A stretch of DNA of 64,000 nt from Casuarius casuarius (lineage: Eukaryota; Chordata; Aves; Casuariiformes; Casuariidae), in NCBI GenBank assembly GCA_003342895.1, contig PTFA01000317.1, forward strand, positions 917,655 to 981,654, read 5' to 3'. The notes under the pieces are model-generated. The model did no database searches. It saw only the letters and a program-made list of their open reading frames with translations, and was not told the origin of the DNA. The position numbers and the translations under genes are program-made. Positions 43,501-62,232 of the stretch are shown one piece after another (position 1 is the first letter of the stretch; every line of letters begins with the position of its first letter).

Positions 43501-45392
43501 GTCCCTTTACAGTCTTTCCCCAGACCATGGGGGCACACAACCCCCTCCACCTAAAGCTGACCCTCTGCAACAAACACAAGCTCTCTCCTCCCCATCCTTT
43601 CAAGAATACTCTTTGCAACTGCAAACAAAACATATTCAAGTCAGATAGAGTTTGCTATTAAAGATATGCCTATAGAACAGTGATACTATCCATCTATAAC
43701 TCCCCAGAGTCAAAACTATAGCAACTCTAATCACGTTAGAGGATTTACACACAACTAAACTTAACAGCTGACTAGCCCTGAAATTGCCGGGTTAAGGACA
43801 GAAAAAAAATATAGGTTGCCTACATCTTCTAAGGAGAAATCTTCACTGGTAACTCTCAACTACCGCACAAAAATGAAGAAGATACACACTTGGCANATCC
43901 AAATATTAGCTAACGATGTAAAAGAGCCTTTCAGCCACAAGATGATTGACAAAATCCACATACACAAATGAAAATCCTTCCACTTACCAACATCTAAAAG
44001 GGAAGTTATTTGTTTTAAGTCTCTTCTTACTCTCTCACCAGCTTCTTACCACAGATACAAATACAAACTGTGTTCCAAGATCAGTACTGCATATTAAAAA
44101 AATATATATATATAAACGCCTCAAGTAACCTTCTCATGCAGACGTCTGCCAGAGAACATATACACTCGTGTCTTCAGACAAAAGAAGAAAATAAACTATT
44201 TCAAATCACATGTTTGAAAGAATGGTTTTCTTCAAGCCATTTCCCCACAAACTCTTACAAAGCTAATAAAGTGACATATCTGCACTCTAACACGATTAGC
44301 CTTTGTCATCAAATCAATCAGAGCTATTTCTGCTTGAAAGAATGCTAAGATGTGCCAAGGCTGGGGAACATCAACAGCGGAGATGGCACAGAGGCCTAAA
44401 AGCACTTAATTTTTGGCAATACGCTCTTAAGCCCGTGCCCAGTCCTCCCCTGCACAACAGCCACCACCATGGAACGGCGGGGAGAGGCACTGCATTTTCA
44501 GAAACCTCTCTCCTGCTGCATACCCTCCGGAGACGCACCATCTCTACGGCTTCAGACGCTTCTAAAACACAAACACTTCTCAGGCAACACCGTTTCCCCT
44601 TCTTTCCCTTCATCTGGCCAAGATTTCAGAGAGCTCATCCCCGAACTCAAGTCTCATACTCCAAACAGACAGCAAGGAACATCTCTGATCTTACCCCAGT
44701 TCCTCCCCTCCCTCCCNCCTCTCGNCACTCCTTCTCTTTCATGACTGTCNCTCTCCAAACACCCTTNTTCACGAGCGGCTNTGACTGGCANCTGGAAGAG
44801 AACTGCTGACCNTACTCTTATTTTAGCTCAANTTCAANGCAAAAGCGGCGNGGAAGCTTGAGTNGATCCACCTGAGGCGGGGGATATCGTGCTCAGCACA
44901 AGAGCCACAAACACGCTCCTCACTTCGCCCTGACTTTTATGCCCAAGTAGCTTCTATTGCCTGNCTAATCCCTGGGTCCTCGTCTTCAGAGTCATCAACA
45001 CACAAACCCCAGGGAGCGTAGAAAGGCATTGCATCACATACTCTGGGAAAAGAAAAACCTACTCATAANGAAAGTAAGCAGCACAAGGAGATGGCGTTGG
45101 TCCCAAACTCCCAGAGGGCATCGCAGCAACCCCGAGCCTGGTCTCCTCCAGGATACACTGGAGATACTCTCCTTGGAGAAATTCGCAGGTACTTTTCCCT
45201 CCCGTGTTAGCATATTTGTATTTCCGCTCACTTCTTTGCTCACTAAGCTGTCTACGAGCAAAGATAGAAACTCCACGCAGCCAAGACCTNGTCAACAGTC
45301 TTATTTTAACTAGGAGACTACCAAAGCAGGCCTCCTCCGACAGCACAACCTGGCCCGCATCCGAACACCGGTAAGCGTTGCCAGAACCTCAC

Positions 45393-45634
45393 CCCGACTT
45401 CACACACGTCTCCTGCATTCTTGACAGCGATCCTGCGTTTCTTGCTCTTCTCCCAGTCTTTTGGGAAGCCGCTGCACACCTCGATCCTCATCCAGAAGGA
45501 TGGCGAGAACTGCTTGACGGACCCAACGGAGCAGGAGCCAGCCCGCTGCTTTCTGACAAGCGACCACAGCACGGTTAGCTACAGCGCCTTGCAAAAACAA
45601 CAGCAGATGCTGAATTACCAAGGTGACTCCAGCA
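45393..45634. other. Unassigned coding-like segment with splice signals on both strands
   Basis: A stretch open in several frames. On the plus strand, acceptor TTCTTGACAG (ending 45427) is followed by an open frame containing FGKPLHTSILIQKDGENC and TSDHSTVSYSALQKQQQ, up to donor CAAG|GTGACT near 45633. Over 39 codons its GC is about 51, 46 and 80 percent at codon positions 1, 2 and 3, a coding-like pattern. On the minus strand, acceptor TTGTCAG and donor GGG|GTGAGG bound 45393-45552, reading KQFSPSFWMRIEVC. I recognise neither product. The composition slightly favours the plus strand. Confidence 0.3.
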
Positions 45635-47709
45635 AAACCTGAGCATCCCTAAACAACAGTGATATATTTGATGCAAAAAACCCAAAGGCAGACCCTTCTT
45701 CTCAGCCTCTCTCAGAAACAGAAGTAAAAGAGAGGGGGGCAGAACAGAGGAGAAACAGATTTTAAGTGACCGTCTATTAAAACCCACCCTGAATCAGCTA
45801 TAATTGCCCGGCTGCAAAAACCTGCAAAATACCCGTGCTGAGAGATACCCAATCCCACAATGAAACAGCAAAGGTGATTATATTAAGGTCAAGTGTTGCC
45901 TGTACAGAGATCATCAACAACCAGGAAGCTGAACTCACTCCAAATGCAAAGAAGTTCGAAAAAGAAAACAAAAACCTACTGACACCAGCACAGAGGCCAA
46001 GATGGCTCTAATTTGGCTCCAAGGTAGTGTTAAATTAACCNTGACGAGCCAGGCCCATAAGCAGACATGCCGCGTTACCAGAGTTCAACGCAATCAATCT
46101 GTTTGTCCTTTATAGCGCGTTGCTTGCTGATGTCTAGGCTGGTGCTGCGAAGAAACTGGCGACCTAATTATATTGATCCACAAAATTTATTCACAGCACG
46201 GGGGCTTTTTAAAGAGCAGCTTATTATAACGCACACAAAAAAATACTTTAGGAAACTCTTAAGTGGCAGCGTGAGGGAGAGTAGAGAAACACTGTTTAGT
46301 TTAACACACATCAGAAGTGCCATCAAGCTAAAACACAAAGGGCAACGGTAAGCTCGCAAGCTGGCGCGTACCTTCATTATTTTACATTTTCGTGAACGAA
46401 GTCTCGCTGGGAACTTATTCCTCAGAGGCAGTTTGAGAGCCAAAGCAAAGGTAGGCAGACCTGGATTTACTTCTCATAATAATGAACCTCTGCATATCAT
46501 TTCACAGGGACACACGTATATATTCCTGCCCCCCAGAAAAGGTGCAAATTAAACTGGAGGTTTTGCTCAGACCGACAACTTTGAGCACAATTTCTGCCTC
46601 AGATCAGGTTTGATTTGATACTTGCCACTATTAGAGAGACAGAATTATTTCGGGTTACTTTTACACAGAAAATTAAACTTCTTGAAGCTGTTATACGTTC
46701 AAGAGATATTTCAAAGCTCTTTCTTGTCCCGCAGCACCTACAATAACTTCCCAAGCAGCACGGAACAGAGCGAAACTCACATCAAAACATTTCCGTTCTT
46801 TATGTCTGTCCATCACCCTCCAATTTCACTTTCCTTCCAGAAATAATTTAAACAATCCTTTCTTCTCCCTGTATTTTAGTTCTCTCTCCCTAATCCCTTT
46901 CTACAAAGGCACATGAAATAAGCAGTCCGCAGTCCTCCTCCCGCACAGTCCCCTTTATCCCAATTCCTCTTCTTCAGTCCTACAGATAACCAGCTAATTT
47001 CATGATGCACTGAATAATAAAAACACGTGCATTTCCAATGGTACCAAGTTCACCACGTGAAAATAGTTCCAGCTCAAAAAGCCTGAGTCAGAGCTTCAGT
47101 CTACCTATTAACGTCTAACGAACGCACTGATCATTTGCATCAACAAATAAATCCTTGCGTTGCCTTCAGAAGGAAATACAGAGACCTTGGGGCGCACTGC
47201 TCGCTCCGAGTTGCCAGGAGAAGCTTGCAATTGTGATTTATCTGCTGTAGGGTAACGCTGTCTCAATAGTCATATCATAAAAAAAAAGAAAAACAACCCC
47301 GCCAAACAGGGCTAAAAATAAGGCTGAACTCAGATGACCCCACGCACTTCAGTAAAGCACAAACGAACTATGCTCCCAAAGCCCTGCTTTTGCAGCAATG
47401 CTTATAAAAGGTAACAGCTCCTGTTTACTCTCCGGGAGCACACAAGTTTCAGCAGAGGGAAAACCAGCCAGGACACCTGAACAGCTAGCTGAAAGGTATC
47501 GGGAGCAGTGTTTGTGTGTATTACCAGGACAGCTTATTACTTCAAAAGTTACGGAATTGCATCGGTCAAACACAGTGTTTCCAAAACAGACACTACTAAA
47601 TAAAAATAGAGGGTGTCGCTTCAGCCTCCCCGCGTTTGCACCGCCAACTTGCCGCGTCCACCTGAGACCTCCCCAGTCCTCTGCACCTCTTGGTCCCAGC
47701 ATCTTGTAC

Positions 47710-47780
47710 CTGTGCCTGGCTGGGAAGATCAGCCGAGCACTGATTTTCGCGTGTGCGAGCTGGCCACCGCTCCGGCACAT
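47710..47780 (-). other. Candidate EIF4G3 start-codon exon
   Basis: An ATG at 47780-47778, 23 codons (MCRSGGQLAHAK at the start, FPARH at the end) and two further bases AG before donor GCACAG|GTACAA. The phase is exactly what the exon at 11430 needs, and the joined codon would be AGA. A possible acceptor TTTGCTCAG lies just upstream. I do not know this peptide from other eIF4G3 proteins, so it stays a candidate. Confidence 0.2.
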
Positions 47781-48819
47781 CACTCAAAACTGAGCAAATC
47801 CCCCCCGAGCAACAGTTCAACTTGCCACCACCCTGCTTTCCCTGCAACGACGGTACCTTTGCACTTTTTTCCCTAAATAAAGCACATGTTGGAACTGCAG
47901 AATATCACAAGCTAGCCAAAACCACCGAGCAACGAGTACATCCCTCCGCAGCACTCTCGAGTCTTCAGACGTTTCGCTTGACCCAAACAAATCTGTAACG
48001 TCAACAGTCTCATGATTTAAGCAACGCATTTGTGGTCACGGCAAGAATGATTCTTGCCGGAAGCTCAGGAAAACAATGGACCTAAACTGATTATAAAAGG
48101 GCTCGGTTTTCCCACCTCAAAAATGAAAGTGAGAGCAATAAAAGGCTCGTACACGGAGAACACATTTCTCGAGGAGCGAGAAATTACCCAGCTGAGACAG
48201 CCGGCTCTCAGCAAAAATATCCTACACTTCCATTTTAAAACGTAAGTNGTTACCACCGATAAATAGCAAAACACGCGCTCCCGACGCCCCCGGCGCAGCA
48301 GACCTGCCGTACCAGACACCATCCCAGGTTAACGCAGCCGGGCAGCATCGCACTTAGCACATTTTTCCACTTCACGCTCTCCCCAAAACTTCCAGGGCAG
48401 GAAAGTCCGTTTGTCAGGGGATGCTGTCCAACGCTGCAAACAAAACACACGCGCGCACGCACGCACGCTCGCCGCCTCACTTTCCTGCTGAGCCCTGCAG
48501 TATTTACCTCCTGACTTGGGGCCTAGTCGCAGAGCACCGGAGACCTCTATAAACACGGCACGGCGGCCCCGGCCTCTCTTTGTAGCCGCGGCGGTTTTTG
48601 GGTGGTGGGATTTCCAGCGGAAACCTCCCCCTCCCCGCCGCGCAGGGCCTTGCGGAGCCAGCCGCTCGGCGCAGCGTTCCCCCTTAGGTTTATTTCCACC
48701 AGCCGAGTTTAAAAAAAAAAAAAAAAAAAATCACATGAAAATCGGCACCAGCCGGCTTTAAATTCGCCTTATTGAAAAAAAATAATAATAAATAACCAAA
48801 GCAAAAGCAAAGCACTTAC

Positions 48820-48947
48820 CTGGCCGGGGGGAGGATTCGAGACAAAACCCACACGCGATTTACGGGTAAAGTTTACCCTTGGGGGTCACTGCTGGGGGAG
48901 GGGGGGGGTCCCCAGGGGAAGGGGCCGGGCCCCCAAGCCGCCCCCCC
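48820..48947 (-). other. EIF4G3: Probable non-coding first exon of EIF4G3 (3' part, continues into gap)
   Basis: The minus strand has a consensus donor GGCCAG|GTAAGT with the exon ending at 48820, inside the CpG island. Upstream sequence is C/G-rich and soon enters the assembly gap, so the 5' end cannot be seen. Assigned by position and donor quality. Confidence 0.5.
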
Positions 48948-49542
48948 NNNNNNNNNNNNNNNNNNNNNNNNNNNNNNNNNNNNNNNNNNNNNNNNNNNNN
49001 NNNNNNNNNNNNNNNNNNNNNNNNNNNNNNNNNNNNNNNNNNNNNNNNNNNNNNNNNNNNNNNNNNNNNNNNNNNNNNNNNNNNNNNNNNNNNNNNNNNN
49101 NNNNNNNNNNNNNNNNNNNNNNNNNNNNNNNNNNNNNNNNNNNNNNNNNNNNNNNNNNNNNNNNNNNNNNNNNNNNNNNNNNNNNNNNNNNNNNNNNNNN
49201 NNNNNNNNNNNNNNNNNNNNNNNNNNNNNNNNNNNNNNNNNNNNNNNNNNNNNNNNNNNNNNNNNNNNNNNNNNNNNNNNNNNNNNNNNNNNNNNNNNNN
49301 NNNNNNNNNNNNNNNNNNNNNNNNNNNNNNNNNNNNNNNNNNNNNNNNNNNNNNNNNNNNNNNNNNNNNNNNNNNNNNNNNNNNNNNNNNNNNNNNNNNN
49401 NNNNNNNNNNNNNNNNNNNNNNNNNNNNNNNNNNNNNNNNNNNNNNNNNNNNNNNNNNNNNNNNNNNNNNNNNNNNNNNNNNNNNNNNNNNNNNNNNNNN
49501 NNNNNNNNNNNNNNNNNNNNNNNNNNNNNNNNNNNNNNNNNN
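48948..49542. other. Assembly gap (595 n)
   Basis: A run of unknown bases flanked by extremely GC-rich sequence, with C and G homopolymers on the left side. It covers the core of the probable EIF4G3 promoter. Confidence 1.
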
Positions 49543-49832
49543 CGCGGGAGCGGCGAGCGGGCCGGGGGCCGGTGCGGCGGCCGGGGCAGCGCGGCGGGCC
49601 GGCACCGGCGGCCGGTCTCCGTGACAACGCGCCTCCCGGAGGGCTCGGAGCGGGGAGGGGACGGGCGAGGGGCCGGCGGGGAGGGGAGGGGGGAGGCGGC
49701 TCAGGCCGCGCTGCTCATGAGCCGCCGGCGGCGGGGGGTCTCGGTCGCCCTCGCCGGGGGCAGCGGCGCCCGTCGCGGTGGCGGCTCTCGGGCGATGCCG
49801 GCGGATTTTCCTCACTGAAGTAGCGGAGCATC

Positions 49833-49842
49833 AAACATGGCG
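49833..49842 (+). promoter_or_regulatory. YY1-like site
   Basis: AAACATGGCG fits the YY1 core (AANATGGCG). Such sites are common just downstream of starts in CpG promoters. It is assigned by motif only. Confidence 0.4.
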
Positions 49843-49879
49843 CTGCGGCCGCCTCCAGCAGTCCGGCAGGACGGACGCT

Positions 49880-50250
49880 CGGGCGCCTTCGGGCCGCTCC
49901 GGAGCCGCTCGGCCCACCGGCGCTCGGCAACCTTCGGCTCTTTCCGGAGGTGCTCGCCGGCGACCCGCGCTCGGGAAACTTCGGCTCCTTCCGGAGGCCT
50001 TCGCGGGCGCACGCTCCCTCCGCCCCGCCCCCCTCGCCCGGCCCCCGCCCGGCGCCTCCCGTGACCCCCGGCGGGCGCTCGGGAAACTTCGGCTCGCTCC
50101 GGAGACCGGCGGCGAGAGGGCTCTCGGGAAGCTTCGGAAAGGCTCGGGAGAGGGATTCCCGCCCCGCCGGGAGGCGCTCGGGGCTTTTCGGAGCCTCTCG
50201 GCCGCGGCTTCGGGCGCTTCCGGAAAGGCTTCGGCAACACTCGGCGGCTG
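49880..50250. repeat. Degenerate 46-48 bp repeats with TTCGGCTC/TTCCGGAGG motifs
   Basis: The core CTTCGGCTCCTTCCGGAGG and variants recur at about 49885, 49930, 49977 and 50082, with further decayed copies up to about 50230. Spacing between the first three is 46-48 bp. The TTCCGG element resembles an ETS-factor site in reverse orientation. The array lies directly beside the probable EIF4G3 promoter. Confidence 0.7.
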
Positions 50251-50293
50251 GGAGGGGGGAGGCCCTGGGCTGGGAGGGAACACGGGGCCCTGA

Positions 50294-50473
50294 GGGGACA
50301 CCCAGGCCTAAGGGGACACCTAGCCTTGAGGGGACACCCAGCCCTGAGGGGACACCTAGCCTTGAGGGGATACCTGGCCCCAAGGGGACACCCAGGCCCA
50401 AGGGGACACCTAGCCTTGAGGGGACACCTGGCCCCAAGGGGACACCCAGGCCCAAGGGGACACCCAGCCCTGA
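50294..50473. repeat. 18-bp minisatellite, 10 copies
   Basis: Ten units of GGGGACACCTAGCCTTGA and close variants (alternating CCCAGGCCCAA, CTAGCCTTGA and CTGGCCCCAA endings) lie end to end with no change in length. Because 18 is divisible by three, the array is open in several frames on both strands. It is intergenic and not treated as coding. Confidence 0.97.
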
Positions 50474-51500
50474 GTTTCGGAGGAACGTAGTATTTTAAAG
50501 CAACCACAAATGAAGTGAAAGTGGAAAACTTCTTTTTTTGAAGCAATTAAGCGGTGCCCCGGGTGGTAAATGCAGGTATTTGGGGAGCAGCGACCGAAAG
50601 GCGACAGTCCGACTGCGCCACACGGCCGGTAGCGGGGAAGATGCACCACGTGGGGCAGTTTGGCCAACTGAGCCTGCAGGTTCGGTGACCTCCGGCTAGA
50701 TCTGTGCCGGGAGAAGGGACTGCGGGGTGCGGGGGACCCCTGAAAAGGGGCTTTTCCCTGCAGAGATCCTCCCGGAGACGAGGGCGAGGAGAGCGAAGCG
50801 ATCGCCTGGTGCGGCAGCACCTCCCTCAACGGGTTGCTCCGGCTTTTTCCCCACTGATCCGCTGCCAATGCACCCTCCGGGCAAAAAAAACCCTTGCAAA
50901 AACAAACTTGCAAAAAAAAAACCCGAAAAACAAAACAACCGCCCTGCTTGGAGCCTTCCCCTCCTTCCTAGGGGAACGGCCGGGCCAACCAGCCCGGGCT
51001 CAGCCCTCGGGGGCTGCAGCCGAGCGCAAAATAAAGCAAATACCACCCGGCATCGGGCAAGCCCGTGCCAGCACCGGCGTGCGAGCGGCGTGAGTCACCT
51101 CCCCCGGGGGGGCATCCCGGCTGGCCGGACCCTCGTGCAAAGCCTGGGGGGGACAAGAGGGAAAAACATGCCTTGATGGGGGTGTGGAGCCCGCAGATCT
51201 GCAGTTAAGGCCTCCCCAGGGCACCGCGGTGATGCCGGGATGAACGCTGGGGATGAGCCGGGGATGAACGCTTCCCGCCGGGAAAGAGGGGGCGGCTGGG
51301 CTTGTCTCGCCGCGAGCGGGGGTGTCCTGCGGGACCGGCGCTCCCGAGGACTGGATCCTGCAGGACAACCAGGAGAAGACGTGCCCTGGCCGCACGCCGC
51401 TCCCTGGGAGCAAAGGCGGGTTGTTGACCGCAAGCAGCTCTCCTGGGAAGATCTGGGGATGCCAGAGAGCAACTCCCCCTATTCCGCCCTGCTCCTCCCT
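50474..51500. other. Intergenic DNA between EIF4G3 and the ECE1 3' end
   Basis: GC-rich sequence with no recognisable gene. Long open frames on both strands reflect base composition only. A-rich runs occur at about 50882-50930. Confidence 0.7.
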
Positions 51501-51565
51501 TTTTGCAGGAACATGGACATTTTGCAGGAACATGGACATTTTGCAGGAACATGGACATTTTGCAG
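51501..51565. repeat. 19-bp tandem repeat, 3.4 copies
   Basis: The unit TTTTGCAGGAACATGGACA is repeated perfectly three times from 51501 to 51557, followed by TTTTGCAG. Each copy contains an acceptor-like TTTTGCAG. Confidence 0.97.
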
Positions 51566-51974
51566 CGCTTCAAACACACGTCGGCTGGAGCCGGACTCAG
51601 GCCGCGACCAGCGCCGCTGCTCCTGCTGCGATTTTCTCGGCTCCACCGCCCTCTGCGGGCTCCTGCCACAATTTCCATCCAGTTCCCGGGGAAAGCAGAG
51701 CCTTGGCTCTGCGCCGGGGGACCGAGCGCTGCCGGGAGGAAGGAAAAGCAGCCGGGAAAGACCTTCCTCCACCCCAGATGGACACAGGGCAAACAGCCAC
51801 CCACGCCGAGAAGGTTTTTGTGCCCAAAAACCTGTCTTTAGCCTCGGAGAGGGATGGGAAAAGCCCCCTCTGATCTCCTCCGTAGGGACCCCGCAGCGGC
51901 ACGGGGGGAGACGCACGGACGGAGGACATGCGGGGCTCCTAGCCAGCAGAAAAGACACCTCGTGACCAGCCTCA

Positions 51975-53198
51975 CACCCAGTAGAAAGTATTTATTTCAA
52001 TTACGATAAGCCCCACACTGAAAGATGAAAAAATAGTTACAAAAAAAATCCCCCCCCCATCCCTCCTTTTACATATAAATATTAAAAATCCCTCTACATC
52101 TTTGCTTTCCGCCTAGAGCAAGAAAGTGCCCCGCGAGACAACACGCGGGCACCTGAGCTACCGTCAGTGGTTTCCTTCCAAAAACCGCAGGAAGAGTATT
52201 AAAAAGCCCACAGGAAGCCCCTGGCCCCGATTTCGGAGCTTGCAGTTCCCGGGCGGCGGCGAGCGAAGCAGCAGGACCCGTCCGCGAGGACCGCGGGCTG
52301 ATCCACACCTCCCGCGGCTCAGCGGGCACGAAGTCAGCGGCCTGGCCGGCGGCAGGCCACGCGTCCCTTTTTGCAGGAAGGGGGTTTTGCAAAGAAAATT
52401 AAAAAAGAAAGGAGCCCGCGGGGGAAGCAACGCAGGTCTGCAGCCGGGAGCCGGAGGGAGAGCCGGGCGCTCCGGCCGCGCCGTCGCCACCCGCTTGCAT
52501 CTTTGGCACGTCAACTTTTTCCCTTTGCACTCGGAAATTAAAGCTAGTCCCCGGCGGAGCCTTTCTCCGACCCAGCGGGCTCTCTCCCTCCTGTCCCCAA
52601 GGCCCCGCTTTCCCCCATCAGCGGCTTCCCAGGACGGTCCTCCGGGAAAAAACGGGGCTCCAGGGCCGGCCGGCTGCATCCGTGGCCCTGGGAGCCCCAG
52701 GCGGCTGCACCTACGGCTGCGCCGGTTCCAAAAAAATAATAAAATAAAGTAATAAATATACTAATCCTTTGTTAAAAAAAAAGCTTTAAAATGCGTTTTC
52801 CCTGAAATCTTCCAGTGTATTCCACAACGCTAGAAAAATATTTCCCCCCACCCAAATATATCACGAGGTGCTTTCCACCCTCGTTGCCTTCGCCGGGGCG
52901 GCGCGTGGGACGCGCGCAAACACGGGCTGGCGCCTGCGGGCACGCGTGTCTCGACGCGCAGCCTGGTCAAGGTGGGGAAAAACAAACAAAAACAAAAAAA
53001 CCCACCCCAAATCCAAACCAAAGTCATTCCAGGAGCGAGCGAGGGGAAGGCGTTTTCACAGTGGGTCGAACGTCGGGCGACGCCGGGCGCCGCGCCGGCT
53101 GAGCGCTGGGCAGTTCGGTGCATGGAGAAGTGGTTTGAGCCTCGGGGAAGGACCGGGGGACTCGGCGGCGGTGGCCGGTGCCCCGGGGCGGGCGCCCG
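51975..53198 (-). other. ECE1: ECE1 3' untranslated region
   Basis: Sequence after the ECE1 stop codon (minus strand). The only minus-strand AATAAA within 1.3 kb is at 51996-51991, followed by a G/T-rich element (TGGGTGTGAGG) typical of a cleavage site. The limit is inferred from these signals. AATAAA motifs near 52742-52757 are on the plus strand and not relevant to ECE1. Confidence 0.6.
51991..51996 (-). terminator. ECE1: Polyadenylation signal of ECE1
   Basis: AATAAA on the minus strand, about 1.2 kb past the stop codon, with a downstream G/T-rich stretch. Confidence 0.6.
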
Positions 53199-61383
<8,185 letters not shown>

Positions 61384-61600
61384 GGTCGCGGCTCCTCGGG
61401 GCGCCCGAGCCGCCGCCGCGGCCTCCGCAGCGAGGCTGCACCTGGGCCGCGGAAGCCGATGGCCCCGCGGAGGGCCGGGCTTCCGCGCTCGCGGCCCTTA
61501 ACTCTTTCGGGCGGCCGCGGGGGCCCCCGCCGCCCGGCCTCCCCGCGGCCCCCCCGCCGGGGAAACCGCGGCGTTTCGGGGTTGGGGGCGCCCCGAAGCG
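61384..61600 (-). promoter_or_regulatory. ECE1: ECE1 5' UTR and CpG-island promoter
   Basis: CpG-dense sequence immediately upstream (in transcript sense) of the ECE1 start exon. The transcription start cannot be placed; no TATA box was seen. Confidence 0.55.
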
Positions 61601-62232
61601 AGCGGCTGTGCAAGCGCGCAGGGGCGAGCACACGGCTGCGCAAGCGTGTGCACACGCGAGCGGCCGAGCACGCGGTCGTGCAAGCGTGCAAGCACGCGGC
61701 TGTGCACATCTGCACACGTGCAAGCGCCCAGGCACACGGTCGTGCAAGCGCACACACGTGCAAGCACATGCTTGTGCACACATGGAGGCGTGTAAGCATC
61801 CAAGCATGCAACTGCACAAGTAAGCGATCGTGCAAGCACCTAAGCACACGATTGTGCAAATATGCACGTGTGCAAGCACCCAAGCACACGATCATGCAAG
61901 TGTGCACACGTGCAAGCGCCCAAATGTGCAAGTATGTGCACAGCCAAGCACCCAAACGTGCAAACATGCACACGTGCAAGCACCCAAACGTGCAAGCATG
62001 CACACGTGCACACGTGCAAGCACCCAAACGTGCAAGTATGTGCACATCCAAACACCCAAGCACGCAACTATGCGCACACCCAAGCACCCAAGCATGCAAG
62101 TATGCACGTGTCCAAGCACCCAAATGTGCAAGTATGCACACACCCAAGCACCCAAGCGTGCAAGCAGGCGCACACCCAAGCACCCAAGCAGGCAATGGTG
62201 CCGGCATGCACACGCATCCAAACCTGCAATTA
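61600..62232. repeat. Composite minisatellite with repeated CACGTG, between ECE1 and ALPL
   Basis: About 630 bp of 10-12 bp submotifs such as GTGCAAGCACCCAAGCAC and ATGCACACGTGCAAGC, arranged with variable spacing. I count eight CACGTG hexamers. Long alternating purine-pyrimidine tracts (GCACACGTGCACACGTGC) favour Z-DNA. The array is open in several frames but has no coding features. Confidence 0.95.

Larger units (their letters stand above)
31641..48813 (-). other. EIF4G3: EIF4G3 intron sequence, right half
   Basis: Long AT-richer intronic DNA with scattered single n. Apart from the candidates given separately (45393-45634, 47710-47780, 41348-41361) no gene is supported. It includes a 21-bp duplication at 34969-35020, a hairpin at 39658-39687, a TA-rich microsatellite at about 43463-43500, T runs near 41150 and 42095, and a cluster of roughly a dozen n between 44717 and 45068. 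Confidence 0.7.
1..49840 (-). other. EIF4G3: EIF4G3 locus, 5' part of the gene (partial, runs off the left edge)
   Basis: EIF4G3 (eIF4GII) is the large scaffold of the cap-binding complex eIF4F in the cytoplasm; it binds eIF4E, eIF4A, eIF3 and poly(A)-binding protein. Two exons on the minus strand (11355-11430 and 5211-5339) match the N-terminal extension of its long isoforms and join in frame. Everything after them, including the classical start Met and the PABP, eIF4E and MIF4G regions, lies left of position 1. The right limit is inferred from the CpG island and the splice donor at 48819; the true start site may lie in the assembly gap. The order EIF4G3-ECE1-ALPL agrees with human 1p36. Confidence 0.9.
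48700..50300. promoter_or_regulatory. EIF4G3: CpG island, probable EIF4G3 promoter
   Basis: Very GC- and CpG-rich sequence on both sides of the gap at 48948-49542. It lies where the EIF4G3 start is expected, between the coding part of EIF4G3 and the 3' end of ECE1. A YY1-like AACATGGCG at 49834-49842 and several ETS-like TTCCGG motifs are present. No TATA box was seen, as is usual for housekeeping CpG promoters. The exact start site is hidden by the gap. Confidence 0.7.

Noticed and set aside
49715..50546. Open frames of about 245 codons on the minus strand and 182 on the plus strand
   Set aside because: They come from the 18-bp array and the stop-poor CpG island; no homology, Kozak context or splice logic supports them.
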